Below, one piece after another: positions 16,908-25,667 of a DNA stretch of 32,500 bases (its first letter is position 1; each line of letters starts with the position of its first letter). Both the position numbers and the translations under genes were made by a program. The stretch comes from Psychrobacter sp. UBA3483 (GTDB taxonomy: Bacteria; Pseudomonadota; Gammaproteobacteria; Pseudomonadales; Moraxellaceae). The notes beneath the pieces are model-generated. The model saw nothing but the letters and a program-made list of their open reading frames with translations. It did no database searches and had not been told where the DNA came from. The stretch lies in assembly GCF_002377905.1 (NCBI RefSeq), contig NZ_DFQS01000070.1:1-32500 (forward strand), written 5' to 3'.

Positions 16908-17858
16908 TTATTGAAACTCTTTTAAGGTCTGCTCATATTTGGCAATTTGCTCGTCATAACCTTGGATGGTTTCATTAAATTTTGCCATCAGTCTCTCAAA
17001 CTCTTGCTGCTGATTGAGTTTCATCTGCTGCATATCCATCACTTGTTGGGCTTCTATTTGCTCCCAAACTTGATGCTGGATAATCAAACGCGCCAGCGCC
17101 GGACTTTTTGCACTCAGTCGACCTGCGATTTCTGCATGTTCAAATAACTGCGGCACCAATGTCGCGATATTGATTAGAGTATCAACCTCTTCTGCACTAA
17201 GCGGCGTGGTCACAGGTTGATAAAGCGCGTCCATCGCTTGCTGATAACTGTCTATAATCTGCTCATCTGTCCACATCACAGGTTTACGCGGCTCAAGACT
17301 GATACGTTTTAGCACAGTCAAATCACGCTCGCCCACTTCGGTACTGGTATTGATATCAGTGTCCGTAGTCGCATTGGCGTCGACTCCAGGGTCGATGCTA
17401 ACGTCTGACTCACTATTGTTATTGTCCATAGCTGCGGCTGAATCCGTAGCAGGTGGTTTTGCTATTTGCTCAGAATCTGTATTATTTGCAACTGGATTAG
17501 CGGTATTAGACCGCTTAGCATTGTCTACTGACGCCGCATTTGTACCCTCAGGCAACAAATCATTACCATTAAAATCACTGCCACTGTCTGACGCATCTGC
17601 TGCTTGTAGCGATTCATATTCGGCTTGCAAACGCTGCTGTAGGCTTTTTGCTTGCGCAAGGTACAACGGCTGAAATTGCTCTATACGCGCAGCAGCGGAG
17701 TCACTTTTGCGCATCGGCTGACTGTCCTCTGCGCTAGTTTTTTCTTTGGGTTGACTATTATCAGCTACTGGTGCTTCTGCTTGCTGCTGACAGCCACTTA
17801 ACAACAAAACCCCAATCATAGCGGCGGCTAGCAAGGAGTGCGTACGCGGCGGCATCAT
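16908..17858 (-). CDS. Predicted outer-surface lipoprotein with C-terminal coiled coil
   Basis: I do not recognise a family. From MMPPRTHSLLAAAMIGV the protein has a short basic region, a hydrophobic core and a lipobox LLSGC with the acylated cysteine at position 23, so it should be exported and lipidated. Next comes a Ser/Asn/Asp/Ala/Thr-rich low-complexity stretch (about 25-175). A conserved-looking C-terminal half follows, beginning LKRISLEPRKPVMWTDEQ and ending in a Gln/Glu-rich helix (VMDMQQMKLNQQQEFERL) likely to form a coiled coil. The start is uncertain. An upstream ATG at 17936 with AAGGA, or one at 17948, would extend it by 26-30 residues before the signal sequence; I prefer the canonical signal-peptide start although it lacks a clear ribosome site. 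Function unknown. Confidence 0.7.
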   Translation of the reverse strand: MMPPRTHSLLAAAMIGVLLLSGCQQQAEAPVADNSQPKEKTSAEDSQPMRKSDSAAARIEQFQPLYLAQAKSLQQRLQAEYESLQAADASDSGSDFNGNDLLPEGTNAASVDNAKRSNTANPVANNTDSEQIAKPPATDSAAAMDNNNSESDVSIDPGVDANATTDTDINTSTEVGERDLTVLKRISLEPRKPVMWTDEQIIDSYQQAMDALYQPVTTPLSAEEVDTLINIATLVPQLFEHAEIAGRLSAKSPALARLIIQHQVWEQIEAQQVMDMQQMKLNQQQEFERLMAKFNETIQGYDEQIAKYEQTLKEFQ

Positions 17859-18075
17859 TGCTTTATTTAGCGACCCTGCATTTATACAGGTATGATGAGT
17901 CTCACCATCAGGCTTTGTTAATAAATTTTTAAACATCCGAGTTCTCATCCTTATTAAAAGCAGTTCGCTTATATATTGAGACTACTAGCTATTTTATTTT
18001 TCTATATCTCTAGCAGCTTGTTATTATTATCAAAAGTTTCAGTCATCATATAAATTTTATAGCATAAAAGAAAGA

Positions 18076-18654
18076 TTAAACTTTACATGTGTCATGAGTT
18101 TTATGTTCGTCGCGAGTTTTATTATGGTCATGGCTGTTATCGATTCTTTGTGTCGCTAAAAAAGGAATACAATTTTCAAAACCCTGACAATCGCGACCGT
18201 GCTGCCGACTGATAAAATAATCTTGCACCATTCGTGCTTGCTGCTCGATACCATAGTTGAAAAAGGGTTTGCCAGCGTTAAGGACATAATCATAGCGGCG
18301 ATTAATCATAGCGCCGCGTACGACTTTAAGACCTTGCTGCAATTGCCACACATGGGTCAATTCATGAATAAGCCAGCTTTGCTTAGCCAAGGAACACTGA
18401 CTAAAATCTGTGACCCAGTCGGCCGGGTGGAAATAAATATTACCATTAGGACTGACAGCGTAGTTTTTTAGTACCCACCAAGCGGTTTTAAGCTGAACCT
18501 GTTCAAGCCCAATACTATCGCCAAACACCGAACGGGCCAGTGCTATCTCTCCAGCAGTCAGCTGACGCGAACGCCGCTTGGTCGCTTTAAGAGACTCAGA
18601 ACGAAGAGACTCCGCACGCTTAAATAAACGCTTCAAAGTAGATTCCGACCGCAT
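18076..18654 (-). CDS. Small HELTH zincin-like protein
   Basis: 192 residues. A basic, Ser/Arg-rich N-terminus (1-32) is followed by a compact domain with QLTAGEIALARSVFG (31-45), SPNGNIYFHP (68-77) and HELTHVWQLQQG (97-108). HELTH fits the HExxH zinc-metalloprotease motif, and E137 in YGIEQQARMVQDYF is a good third-ligand candidate. It resembles small proteins annotated in Acinetobacter and relatives as Vgr- or Rhs-related, but no Vgr or Rhs domain is visible here. There is no signal peptide, so a cytoplasmic site is likely unless it is exported otherwise. The tail is His/Asp/Lys-rich (SHDHNKTRDEHKTHD). An AAGG site precedes the ATG. Protease activity is inferred, not shown. Confidence 0.8.
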   Translation of the reverse strand: MRSESTLKRLFKRAESLRSESLKATKRRSRQLTAGEIALARSVFGDSIGLEQVQLKTAWWVLKNYAVSPNGNIYFHPADWVTDFSQCSLAKQSWLIHELTHVWQLQQGLKVVRGAMINRRYDYVLNAGKPFFNYGIEQQARMVQDYFISRQHGRDCQGFENCIPFLATQRIDNSHDHNKTRDEHKTHDTCKV

Positions 18655-18878
18655 GAATGTCTTACCTTGTATTGGTTGCTCGTTTTATATTTGATGGTTT
18701 GTAATAATATGATTGGTCATCACTGATAAACCATTAATAAGGTCACAATTGCTTAAAACAAAGTCTTTAAGACATAAGTTGTACACTTAGCTGACTTTTA
18801 TTAACGCAAATCTGCGTTAGCCTAGCTATAGTCACATTAAAATAAAAAACAGCCGTTTAATTGATAATAGAGATGCTT

Positions 18879-20168
18879 ATGCCGCCCAATTTTCATGCTG
18901 ATACGCCCCTTGCTCAGCGTATGCGCCCTGCGACCCTTGATGATATTATTGGCCAAGAGCACCTATTAGCAGCAGGCGCACCGTTACGGCGCTTAGTCGA
19001 ACAAGGACACCTGCCATCGATTATTTTGCATGGTGAAGCGGGTATTGGGAAGACCACCATAGCGATGCTATTGGCTGATGCCGTTGGCCGACCCTTTCAT
19101 GCGTTATCGGCATTGAATACGGGCGTTAAGCAATTACGCGAGGTGTTAGATACCAAGGATTCACTAAGCTTTGAATCGCCGGTGGTATTTATCGATGAGA
19201 TTCACCGCTTTAACAAAGCGCAGCAGGATGCCTTACTTGGCGCGGTAGAGTCAGGTGATATTACGTTAATTGGTGCGACAACCGAAAATCCGTCCTTTAG
19301 TTTGAATAACGCCCTGCTATCGCGCTGCCAAGTTTATCGTCTAGAGCCGCTGACACCTGAGCAAATCAGTGCTGTATTGCAGCGCGCGTTATTAGAAGAC
19401 AATATCCTTAAAAACCTAAAAGTTGATTTGCAGGCGCAAGAGACGATTAGCCAGTTGGCACATGGTGATGCCAGAAAAGCGCTCAATTTATTAGAGCTTG
19501 CCATTCAAACGGCAGATAGCAAACAGTCGCCATTAATTATCAATGATGAATTGGTCGCTCGTGTCGCCCAAACGGCACTGGTACGCTACGATAAAGATGG
19601 CGAGCAGCATTACGATATCATCTCGGCCCTGATAAAATCCGTACGCGGCTCCGACCCAGATGCGGCGCTGTATTGGATGGCGCGGATGCTGGTTGGCGGT
19701 GAGCCTGCTGATTTTATCGCGCGGCGTTTAGTTATTTTGGCCAGTGAAGATATTGGTAATGCCAATCCAAACGCCCTCCTCCTTGCCGATGCTGCTTTGC
19801 GTAGCGTACAGTCTATTGGCATGCCAGAAGCGCGCATTATCTTAGGGCAAGTAGTGGTGTATCTTGCGACCAGTGCTAAAAGTAATAGCACGTATAAGGC
19901 CATTAATGCAGCGATGGCACTGGCTGAAAAAGACGCCTCGCCTGTGCCGCTACATCTGCGGAATGGCGTGACCAAATTGATGCGCAATCAAGGTTATGGT
20001 CAAGGTTACGCTTATCCTCATGACTACCCCAATCACTATTATCCGCAAAGCTATCTGCCGGATAATTTAGTCGGGACAAGTTTTTATGAATTTGCTGACA
20101 ATCAGCGCGAGCAGCACAGCAAGCAGTTTATGGACTGGCTAAAGAGTCAAGCGGCTAGTAATGAATAA
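18879..20168 (+). CDS. rarA: Replication-associated recombination AAA+ ATPase
   Basis: RarA (MgsA) works at stalled replication forks, related to clamp-loader and RuvB ATPases. From MPPNFHADTPLAQRMRP, Walker A is GEAGIGKTT (52-60), Walker B is VVFIDEIHRF (102-111), and sensor 1 is GATTENPSF (132-140). The C-terminal tetramerisation region includes GSDPDAALYWMARML and the NHYYPQSYLPD block. Length is about 430 residues. Walker A differs from the common GPPGTGKTT but keeps GKT. Start options are ATG at 18873 or 18879, or TTG at 18861; 18879 has a weak GAG spaced 6 bases. It is monocistronic as far as can be seen, 293 bases before ribB. Confidence 0.93.
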   Translation: MPPNFHADTPLAQRMRPATLDDIIGQEHLLAAGAPLRRLVEQGHLPSIILHGEAGIGKTTIAMLLADAVGRPFHALSALNTGVKQLREVLDTKDSLSFESPVVFIDEIHRFNKAQQDALLGAVESGDITLIGATTENPSFSLNNALLSRCQVYRLEPLTPEQISAVLQRALLEDNILKNLKVDLQAQETISQLAHGDARKALNLLELAIQTADSKQSPLIINDELVARVAQTALVRYDKDGEQHYDIISALIKSVRGSDPDAALYWMARMLVGGEPADFIARRLVILASEDIGNANPNALLLADAALRSVQSIGMPEARIILGQVVVYLATSAKSNSTYKAINAAMALAEKDASPVPLHLRNGVTKLMRNQGYGQGYAYPHDYPNHYYPQSYLPDNLVGTSFYEFADNQREQHSKQFMDWLKSQAASNE

Positions 20169-20461
20169 CAGCATATTTACTTGCATCATTGATAATACTT
20201 ATCGCTATTTTTAGGCTATTAATGGACATATTGGCAAGATGACACAGCACAGTAGGATGAAAAGCGTTAAAATGGCCTCATAATGATATATACAAGTCGA
20301 TTGAGCACAGCATTTTATTATTGCTGTTATTTATATGGCTGTTATTAAGCCGCGCTATGCTTTACAACAGCGCTTGACGCCCTCTGCTGCTACAATAGAC
20401 GAATAATAATTTAACCTTCTCATCAAATCCATTTATAAATAATAAAATATTGAGACTTCTT

Positions 20462-21574
20462 ATGAGTTTAAATACGATTCCTGAAATTATCGAAGACATT
20501 CGTGCTGGTAAAATGGTCATCTTAATGGATGACGAAGATCGCGAAAACGAAGGCGATATCATCATGGCCGCGACCCACGTACGCCCTGATGATATTAATT
20601 TTATGATTACCCACGCGCGTGGTTTGGTTTGCTTAACCTTGTCAGAAGCACGCTGCCAACAGCTGGCATTGCCGCTAATGTCAGACCGCAATGAAGCAAA
20701 ATTCAGCACCAACTTTACCGTTTCTATTGAGGCGGCTGAAGGCGTGACCACCGGTATTTCTGCCGCTGACCGCGCGCGTACCATTCAAGCAGCGGTTTCT
20801 TCTTCAGCAAAACCAGAAGATATCGTCCAGCCTGGGCATATCTTCCCGATTATGGCTCAAAACGGTGGCGTCCTGCATCGTGCGGGTCATACTGAAGCCG
20901 GTTGTGATTTGGCGCGTCTAGCAGGGCTGGAGCCAGCAGCGGTGATCGTCGAAATCATCAAAGATGATGGCACGATGGCGCGCCGTGATGACCTTGAGAT
21001 ATTTGCCAAAGAGCATGACCTGAAAATTGGTACGATTGCTGATTTGATTAACTACCGCATCGCCAATGAGCAAACGGTCGAAGAGGTTGAATCCCATCCG
21101 TTTGAGACCGAATACGGTACCTTTACCTTACATCGCTTCCGCGAGTTTGGTGCAGACGAAACTCACCTAGCTTTGGTAAAAGGCGATGTCAGTGAAGGCG
21201 TCAGTACCGTTCGTGTACATGGCTTTCATCCTTTACGTGACTTGTTTGCGGCGAAGAATGACACCACTGGTCGTAGCGGCTGGAGCGTACGCTCAGCCCT
21301 AGAAGAAATAAACGACTCAGAGCGCGGCGTATTGGTTTGGATTGGCAATCATCAGCCGATTGACTTGGGAGAAGCGCTGGATAAAGCGGCTGAGAATCAG
21401 TCAATGTCTACCATCGCTCAGCAGCCTTATCGTAGTATCGGGGTTGGCGCGCAGATTTTGCGTCATTTAGGCGTGCGTGATATGCGCTTACTGTCTTCAC
21501 CGATGAAGTTTTATGCGCTGTCAGGTTTCGATTTAAATGTAGTGGACTTTGTTCATGCGCCTAAGCAAAAATAA
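20462..21574 (+). CDS. ribB: 3,4-dihydroxy-2-butanone 4-phosphate synthase with degenerate GTP cyclohydrolase II half
   Basis: The N-terminal half (about 1-205) is a complete DHBP synthase, which makes the four-carbon precursor of riboflavin from ribulose 5-phosphate: DDEDRENEGDI, HARGLVCLTL, and RAGHTEAGCDLARLAG with the catalytic glutamate and histidine region. The C-terminal half (about 206-370) is shaped like GTP cyclohydrolase II, but the zinc-binding cysteines are absent: where functional enzymes have a C-x2-GD...CDCG block, this one reads VRVHGFHPLRDLFAAKND. It is thus of the RibBX type, and a separate RibA should exist elsewhere. Start ATG 20462 has only a weak GAG. I see no FMN riboswitch upstream. 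A terminator follows. Confidence 0.93.
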   Translation: MSLNTIPEIIEDIRAGKMVILMDDEDRENEGDIIMAATHVRPDDINFMITHARGLVCLTLSEARCQQLALPLMSDRNEAKFSTNFTVSIEAAEGVTTGISAADRARTIQAAVSSSAKPEDIVQPGHIFPIMAQNGGVLHRAGHTEAGCDLARLAGLEPAAVIVEIIKDDGTMARRDDLEIFAKEHDLKIGTIADLINYRIANEQTVEEVESHPFETEYGTFTLHRFREFGADETHLALVKGDVSEGVSTVRVHGFHPLRDLFAAKNDTTGRSGWSVRSALEEINDSERGVLVWIGNHQPIDLGEALDKAAENQSMSTIAQQPYRSIGVGAQILRHLGVRDMRLLSSPMKFYALSGFDLNVVDFVHAPKQK

Positions 21575-21604
21575 AGACTATAAATTAAAAAATACAGCAG
21601 TATA

Positions 21605-21638
21605 AAAAGGCACGCTAATAGTATTTAGCGTGCCTTTT
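21605..21638. terminator. Bidirectional terminator between ribB and the thioesterase gene
   Basis: AAAAGGCACGCTAA and TTAGCGTGCCTTTT form a perfect 14-bp stem around TAGTAT, between convergent genes. Confidence 0.92.
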
Positions 21639-21721
21639 CTATATTTGAGTGTTCATAGATAAACTCTGTTTTAGCAGTATCATTTCATTGTTATTAAGGA
21701 CTTAGTAAATTAGCCGATTTT

Positions 21722-22216
21722 TTAAAGTTTGGGCGTATGGTTAAATTTTGCTTCTAATGCCAATAAACGCTCGCGCTCTGCATTGCTCCACGGCAATTTA
21801 TCCTTACCATTACTGTCTAAACGGACGATAACAGCATCAGCGGTCGCGACAATCGTCTCTTGAGCGCAGCTATAATAGCTATATTCCATGACAATACTAG
21901 TATTGCCCAAGCGCTGACAACGCACGCCTAGTAATAACGTATCGGGATACGTTACTGGGTGTAAGTACTGGCAACTTGATTGCGCCAATACCGTCACCAT
22001 ACTGCCATCAAACATCCCGAGTGCTTGCAGATAGCCAATTCGAGCTGACTCCGCATAACGATAATAGACCACGTTATTTAGATGATTAAAGGCATCCATC
22101 TCGCCCCAATGAATCGGCTGCTGATGAATGATTGGATAATGTGCCAACTCGTTAGGACGGTTGTCATCTACGCCTTTACTATTTAGATTCGTATTTTTTT
22201 CAAAATGGTTTATCAC
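21722..22216 (-). CDS. Acyl-CoA thioesterase, hotdog fold
   Basis: Single hotdog domain of the YbgC/4-hydroxybenzoyl-CoA thioesterase type. The signature IHWGEMDAFNHLNNVVYYRY is complete, with D41 (GTG numbering) as the catalytic-aspartate candidate and the following helix ESARIGYLQALG. Substrate unknown; the family hydrolyses acyl-CoAs in the cytoplasm. There is no ATG before the domain. I take GTG at 22216 because an AAGAG site lies 7 bases upstream, giving 164 residues; a TTG at 22258 immediately after the hemX stop would give 178 with weaker support. It is downstream of the HemX-like gene and probably co-transcribed with hemCD. Confidence 0.85.
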   Translation of the reverse strand: MINHFEKNTNLNSKGVDDNRPNELAHYPIIHQQPIHWGEMDAFNHLNNVVYYRYAESARIGYLQALGMFDGSMVTVLAQSSCQYLHPVTYPDTLLLGVRCQRLGNTSIVMEYSYYSCAQETIVATADAVIVRLDSNGKDKLPWSNAERERLLALEAKFNHTPKL

Positions 22217-22258
22217 TATATTTCTCTTATTTTTCTTATAAAATTGTAAAAAGGTCAA

Positions 22259-23203
22259 TTAACGCTTAGGTTTATCCAAAATTTGCGTGGTCAATAATGG
22301 TGTTGACTGTGGCGCCGTGGCAATTAGGCGATCTAACCAGTCGACAACTTCTGCGATATTATGCGGGGCAGATTTGGTTTGATTATTATTTTGCTTAGAA
22401 GCGGCGTTGTTTGTTGTTTGAGCGTTTTTATTATCGGTAACGGATTTTGACGCAGACGTATCTACTAGAGTTTGTAGCTGTTTACGTGCTTGACGCAGAT
22501 AGCCAATCAGCTGATCTTTTTCACGCATATTACTTGCTTGACTGGCAAGATTTAAGGTCATAATCACTTCATGAATGATAAGCTCTTTACGGGTTACGCT
22601 GACATCGTTAGCGCTAGTATTAGGCGCGTCAGTTACACGAGCAGGACGCTGATAACTGTGTAAAAACTCTTGGATATTTTGAATGGCTAAGTTTTGTAAC
22701 TGCCAAGGACTCGGCTGCGAGCTTCTTGCTTGCAAGCGTTCAATGTCTTTCATCAAACTTTGCTTGATCACCACGGTGAGCGCAGGCGCAATCTCATTAC
22801 TGCTTTGAGACAGTTGCCAATGCAGACCGCGCAACAAATCAATCGCCGCACTCTCGTTATTATCCGCCAACAATCTATCCGCCGCCTGTATCTGAATGCG
22901 CAATAAATCGAGCTGATTCTGCGCTTGACTACTAGCGGCAACGCGAGGCTCTGGCAGTGTCTGCTGACTCATCGCAAAGATGCGATCGTCCATCTCGTTC
23001 AGGCGACTGACGACTTGCTCATTACTTTGCAAACGCTCATTTATACTGCGCTCAAAGCGCTGCTGACTGATAAAAAACCACAGCAAAGCAGCAATAAGCA
23101 ATAATATGACCAGCCATTGTAAACGCACCAAAAACATATTTGCTTGCCGGCGCTGCTGAAGCGCAGAAGGTTCCTTAGCTAACGAGTCAGAATTCATGGA
23201 CAT
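22259..23203 (-). CDS. HemX-like membrane protein
   Basis: 314 residues, with one N-terminal membrane helix (about 24-46, MFLVRLQWLVILLLIAALLW) and a large soluble part beginning with a coiled-coil-like segment (ERSINERLQSNEQVVSRL). The region LLRIQIQAADRLLADN...AIDLLRGLHWQL is helical and fits the HemX family (PF04375) that follows hemD in pseudomonads. No methyltransferase motif is visible, so the annotation uroporphyrin-III C-methyltransferase sometimes given to HemX would not apply. A Asn/Ser/Lys/Thr-rich stretch interrupts the C-terminal part (about 250-280). An alternative start two codons in (23197) is possible. Its precise role in haem synthesis is unclear. Confidence 0.75.
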   Translation of the reverse strand: MSMNSDSLAKEPSALQQRRQANMFLVRLQWLVILLLIAALLWFFISQQRFERSINERLQSNEQVVSRLNEMDDRIFAMSQQTLPEPRVAASSQAQNQLDLLRIQIQAADRLLADNNESAAIDLLRGLHWQLSQSSNEIAPALTVVIKQSLMKDIERLQARSSQPSPWQLQNLAIQNIQEFLHSYQRPARVTDAPNTSANDVSVTRKELIIHEVIMTLNLASQASNMREKDQLIGYLRQARKQLQTLVDTSASKSVTDNKNAQTTNNAASKQNNNQTKSAPHNIAEVVDWLDRLIATAPQSTPLLTTQILDKPKR

Positions 23204-23275
23204 AAGGCAGCACCGTTGGTGAGTAATTTTTTAAGCAAATATAAAATAAATGGCTTGAGAAAAGAAAGCGTTTTT

Positions 23276-24274
23276 TTAACTGCAATCGACTAGGGGTGTA
23301 TGGATTGCCGCAACAATGGTTTCGGGCGCCAAATCTTCTACCCGCCAATAACTTAAATCCTGACCAGCAACCATATTGGCTAAGCGCTCACCTAGTACGA
23401 CATAAGCAAAATCGTTGAGTAGCAGCGGCGAACGGTTTGATTTTTCTGCATTGGCTTTTTGCGCTGCCACCTCTGTAACAATCGCTTGCCAATACTCAAA
23501 CGCTGTGCCACTACTGACAATCACAATAGGTTTCGGCTGCTCAGACTTTTGGCTAAGATACAGGGCCTGCCACTCTTTATACTGCGCCATAGCATCATTA
23601 GGCATTTTGCGCTCATACCAAGCAATGCTATCGATATGGACACCGCGCGCCTGTAAGGTATTAACCAATAAACGCCGCCCACCAAGCCCGCGCCATACCA
23701 ACAGCTTATCACCAGCCTGTAGGCTGTCGATTTCTGGCATCGCTAACATACCTTCATTATTAGCAATCAGAGGTTGCAATACTTGATAACTTGCCGCATC
23801 GAGTTTGGCGTCATTTAATACCGCTGCCGTGGCTTCTCCTACTGCTATCAGATGGCTTGGTGCTTTTAAACCTTTAAGGCTAGCGTCCTGTTGCGCGCTA
23901 TTAGCTCCCTCAACCAGCTGAGCTTGGCGCTCATGTTCAAGCGCCTTCCAAACGGCTAAGCCAGAAGCTGCCGCTGTCGGACTCACAATAACGAGCGCTT
24001 GATAATCACCGGCAAACCATTGGCGCATCAATGCCATGTCTTGCTTGGTCGTTGGACGCATCTCCAATGTCAACATTGGTATATCAACCACTGAAAATCC
24101 TGCCGCTTGTAAATGATTGGTCAGCGGCGCCGCACGCTCAATGGGGCGCGTATTGATGACTACTTGCGGCAGCGATGCTGGCTTATCAATGGATTGGTTT
24201 GAAGCAGTAGACTCAGAGGATGACCAAGACATAAACATACCGTGACAGAAGTTTTGAAAAGTGAGCTTACTCAT
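23276..24274 (-). CDS. hemD: Uroporphyrinogen-III synthase
   Basis: Cyclises hydroxymethylbilane with inversion of ring D to uroporphyrinogen III, the branch point to haem and sirohaem. The two-domain fold starts at VVINTRPIERAAPLTNHLQAAGF (about 38-60) and includes LLVWRGLGGRRLL and the late IVIVSSGTAFEYW block. The family is poorly conserved, and the next-door hemC strongly supports the call. Length is 332 residues, long for the family because of about 37 extra residues before the domain. The ATG at 24274 has no clear ribosome site; ATGs at 24238 and 24232 are alternatives. Gap to hemC is 81 bases. Confidence 0.9.
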   Translation of the reverse strand: MSKLTFQNFCHGMFMSWSSSESTASNQSIDKPASLPQVVINTRPIERAAPLTNHLQAAGFSVVDIPMLTLEMRPTTKQDMALMRQWFAGDYQALVIVSPTAAASGLAVWKALEHERQAQLVEGANSAQQDASLKGLKAPSHLIAVGEATAAVLNDAKLDAASYQVLQPLIANNEGMLAMPEIDSLQAGDKLLVWRGLGGRRLLVNTLQARGVHIDSIAWYERKMPNDAMAQYKEWQALYLSQKSEQPKPIVIVSSGTAFEYWQAIVTEVAAQKANAEKSNRSPLLLNDFAYVVLGERLANMVAGQDLSYWRVEDLAPETIVAAIHTPLVDCS

Positions 24275-24355
24275 ACAGTCAATTCAGTAACTCTATGAGT
24301 AAATGATTAGCGAAATTTTATTGTGACGCAACTTAAAGGTGATTTATTTTGCGCT

Positions 24356-25393
24356 TTATTTAGACTGATAAATGGCTGATAAAATATCACCCGCACCAAT
24401 GGCTAGTAGCATCTCAGCGACTTCAATACCTAGCTGGTTGGCTTGCGCTTCTTGCTCAGCTTGGCTGCCGGTTAAGGTTAGGCGTTTATCAGCTTTGAGT
24501 AGCTCGCTACCGTCTTCTTGACCGACGCGGCCGCGTAACCACAATACATTACCATTGTCGTTATTACCGTTTTGACCATTGTTTTTGCTACTGCTATCGT
24601 CGGCGCTATCAGCCATTTGTAATACCGCATAAGCGGCAATCGGTACTTGGCAGCCGCCCTGTAAATGACGGTTTAGCGCGCGCTCAGCGATAAGACGGAT
24701 ACGAGCTTTGTCATCGTTTAACGGTGCCAATAACTTTAGAACTTCGTCATCACCTTCGCGGCATTCAATCGCGAGGGCACCTTGGCCAACGGCTGGCAAG
24801 CAAATATCAATATCCAACTCACTACGAATGCGCGCATCATGCTCAATACGCTGTAAACCACTGGTTGCCAAAATAATAGCGTCATACTCGCCGGCATCCA
24901 GCTTACCCAAACGCGTACCAACGTTGCCGCGCAGGGTCTTGATTTGCAAATCGGGGCGATAGGCTTTGATTTGACATTGACGACGCAAACTTGCCGTACC
25001 AACCACTGCGCCGTGTGGTAACTCATCGATATTATGATAAGTGTTCGATACGAAGGCATCGGTTGGCGAAGCGCGTTTACAATAGACACCAAGCGTCAAG
25101 CCTTCTGGCAATTCCATTGGCACGTCTTTTAAAGAGTGTACCGCGATATCTGCCTGCTTATCATATAACGCCTGCTCAAGCTCTTTAACGAACAAACCCT
25201 TACCACCAATTTTTGCCAGCGGCGTATCCAAAATCTTATCGCCTTTGGTGACAATTTTTAGCAGGTTAATGGTCAGCTCAGGATACAGCGTCAGTAGGCG
25301 GTCACGAATGTGCTCCGCTTGCCATAACGCCAATGGGCTTTGGCGGGTGGCGATATTTAAGGTAGTCAAAGCAGGTTGCTGCATGGTGCTCAT
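24356..25393 (-). CDS. hemC: Hydroxymethylbilane synthase (porphobilinogen deaminase)
   Basis: Polymerises four porphobilinogens into hydroxymethylbilane. Signature blocks are intact: IATRQSPLALWQAEHI near the N-terminus, IGGKGLFVKELEQALYD, HSLKDVPMELP with D90 at the catalytic-aspartate position, and GGCQVPIAAYA with C248, the dipyrromethane-linked cysteine. Length is 345 residues, longer than the about 313 of E. coli; much of the excess is a Ser/Asn/Gly/Asp-rich insertion (DDSSSKNNGQNGNNDNG) in domain 3. ATG 25393 is chosen over an in-frame TTG at 25405 because GAGG lies 6 bases ahead of it. It starts a probable unit hemC-hemD-hemX-thioesterase, separate from algR by a terminator. Confidence 0.96.
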   Translation of the reverse strand: MSTMQQPALTTLNIATRQSPLALWQAEHIRDRLLTLYPELTINLLKIVTKGDKILDTPLAKIGGKGLFVKELEQALYDKQADIAVHSLKDVPMELPEGLTLGVYCKRASPTDAFVSNTYHNIDELPHGAVVGTASLRRQCQIKAYRPDLQIKTLRGNVGTRLGKLDAGEYDAIILATSGLQRIEHDARIRSELDIDICLPAVGQGALAIECREGDDEVLKLLAPLNDDKARIRLIAERALNRHLQGGCQVPIAAYAVLQMADSADDSSSKNNGQNGNNDNGNVLWLRGRVGQEDGSELLKADKRLTLTGSQAEQEAQANQLGIEVAEMLLAIGAGDILSAIYQSK

Positions 25394-25425
25394 AAAAGGC
25401 CTCAATAGGTTCGATATAAAATCGC

Positions 25426-25438
25426 ATTGCTCAGCAAT
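25426..25438. repeat. Small palindrome in the hemC leader
   Basis: ATTGCTCAGCAAT, 6-base arms around one base, 33-45 bases before the hemC ATG, with similar TTGAGCGATT elements nearby. It may be a leader hairpin or a binding site. Confidence 0.35.
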
Positions 25439-25481
25439 AATCGCTTAAAAACAATCGCTCAACAATAACGGTTTCAGTATC

Positions 25482-25509
25482 TTTATAATAATGCGAATGT
25501 AGCATTCAA
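25482..25509 (-). promoter_or_regulatory. Possible hemC promoter
   Basis: On the minus strand TTGAAT (25509-25504) and TATAAA (25487-25482) are separated by 16 bases, about 89 bases before the hemC start and downstream of the algR terminator. Fits a sigma-70 promoter but is only moderate. Confidence 0.35.
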
Positions 25510-25545
25510 CATCGCCGTTCAAATGATTTTTAAAGCGGAATGCCA

Positions 25546-25580
25546 CAAAAAAATACCCCTATTTAAGCATAAATAAGGGT
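25546..25580 (-). terminator. Rho-independent terminator after algR
   Basis: On the minus strand an 11-bp stem (ACCCTTATTTA with TAAATAGGGGT, one G-U) and a 4-base loop are followed by ATTTTTTT. It lies 88-120 bases after the algR stop and divides algR from hemC. Confidence 0.8.
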
Positions 25581-25667
25581 TTGATGATATGGCAGGATTA
25601 TTTCAACAAATTACTGCGCTTGTTACTGAATACTTTTCAGCATGGTTTAGCATTACCTGATGTACCG

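Noticed and set aside
20169..20461. Possible FMN riboswitch before ribB
   Set aside because: No RFN-element conserved blocks are visible in this spacer.
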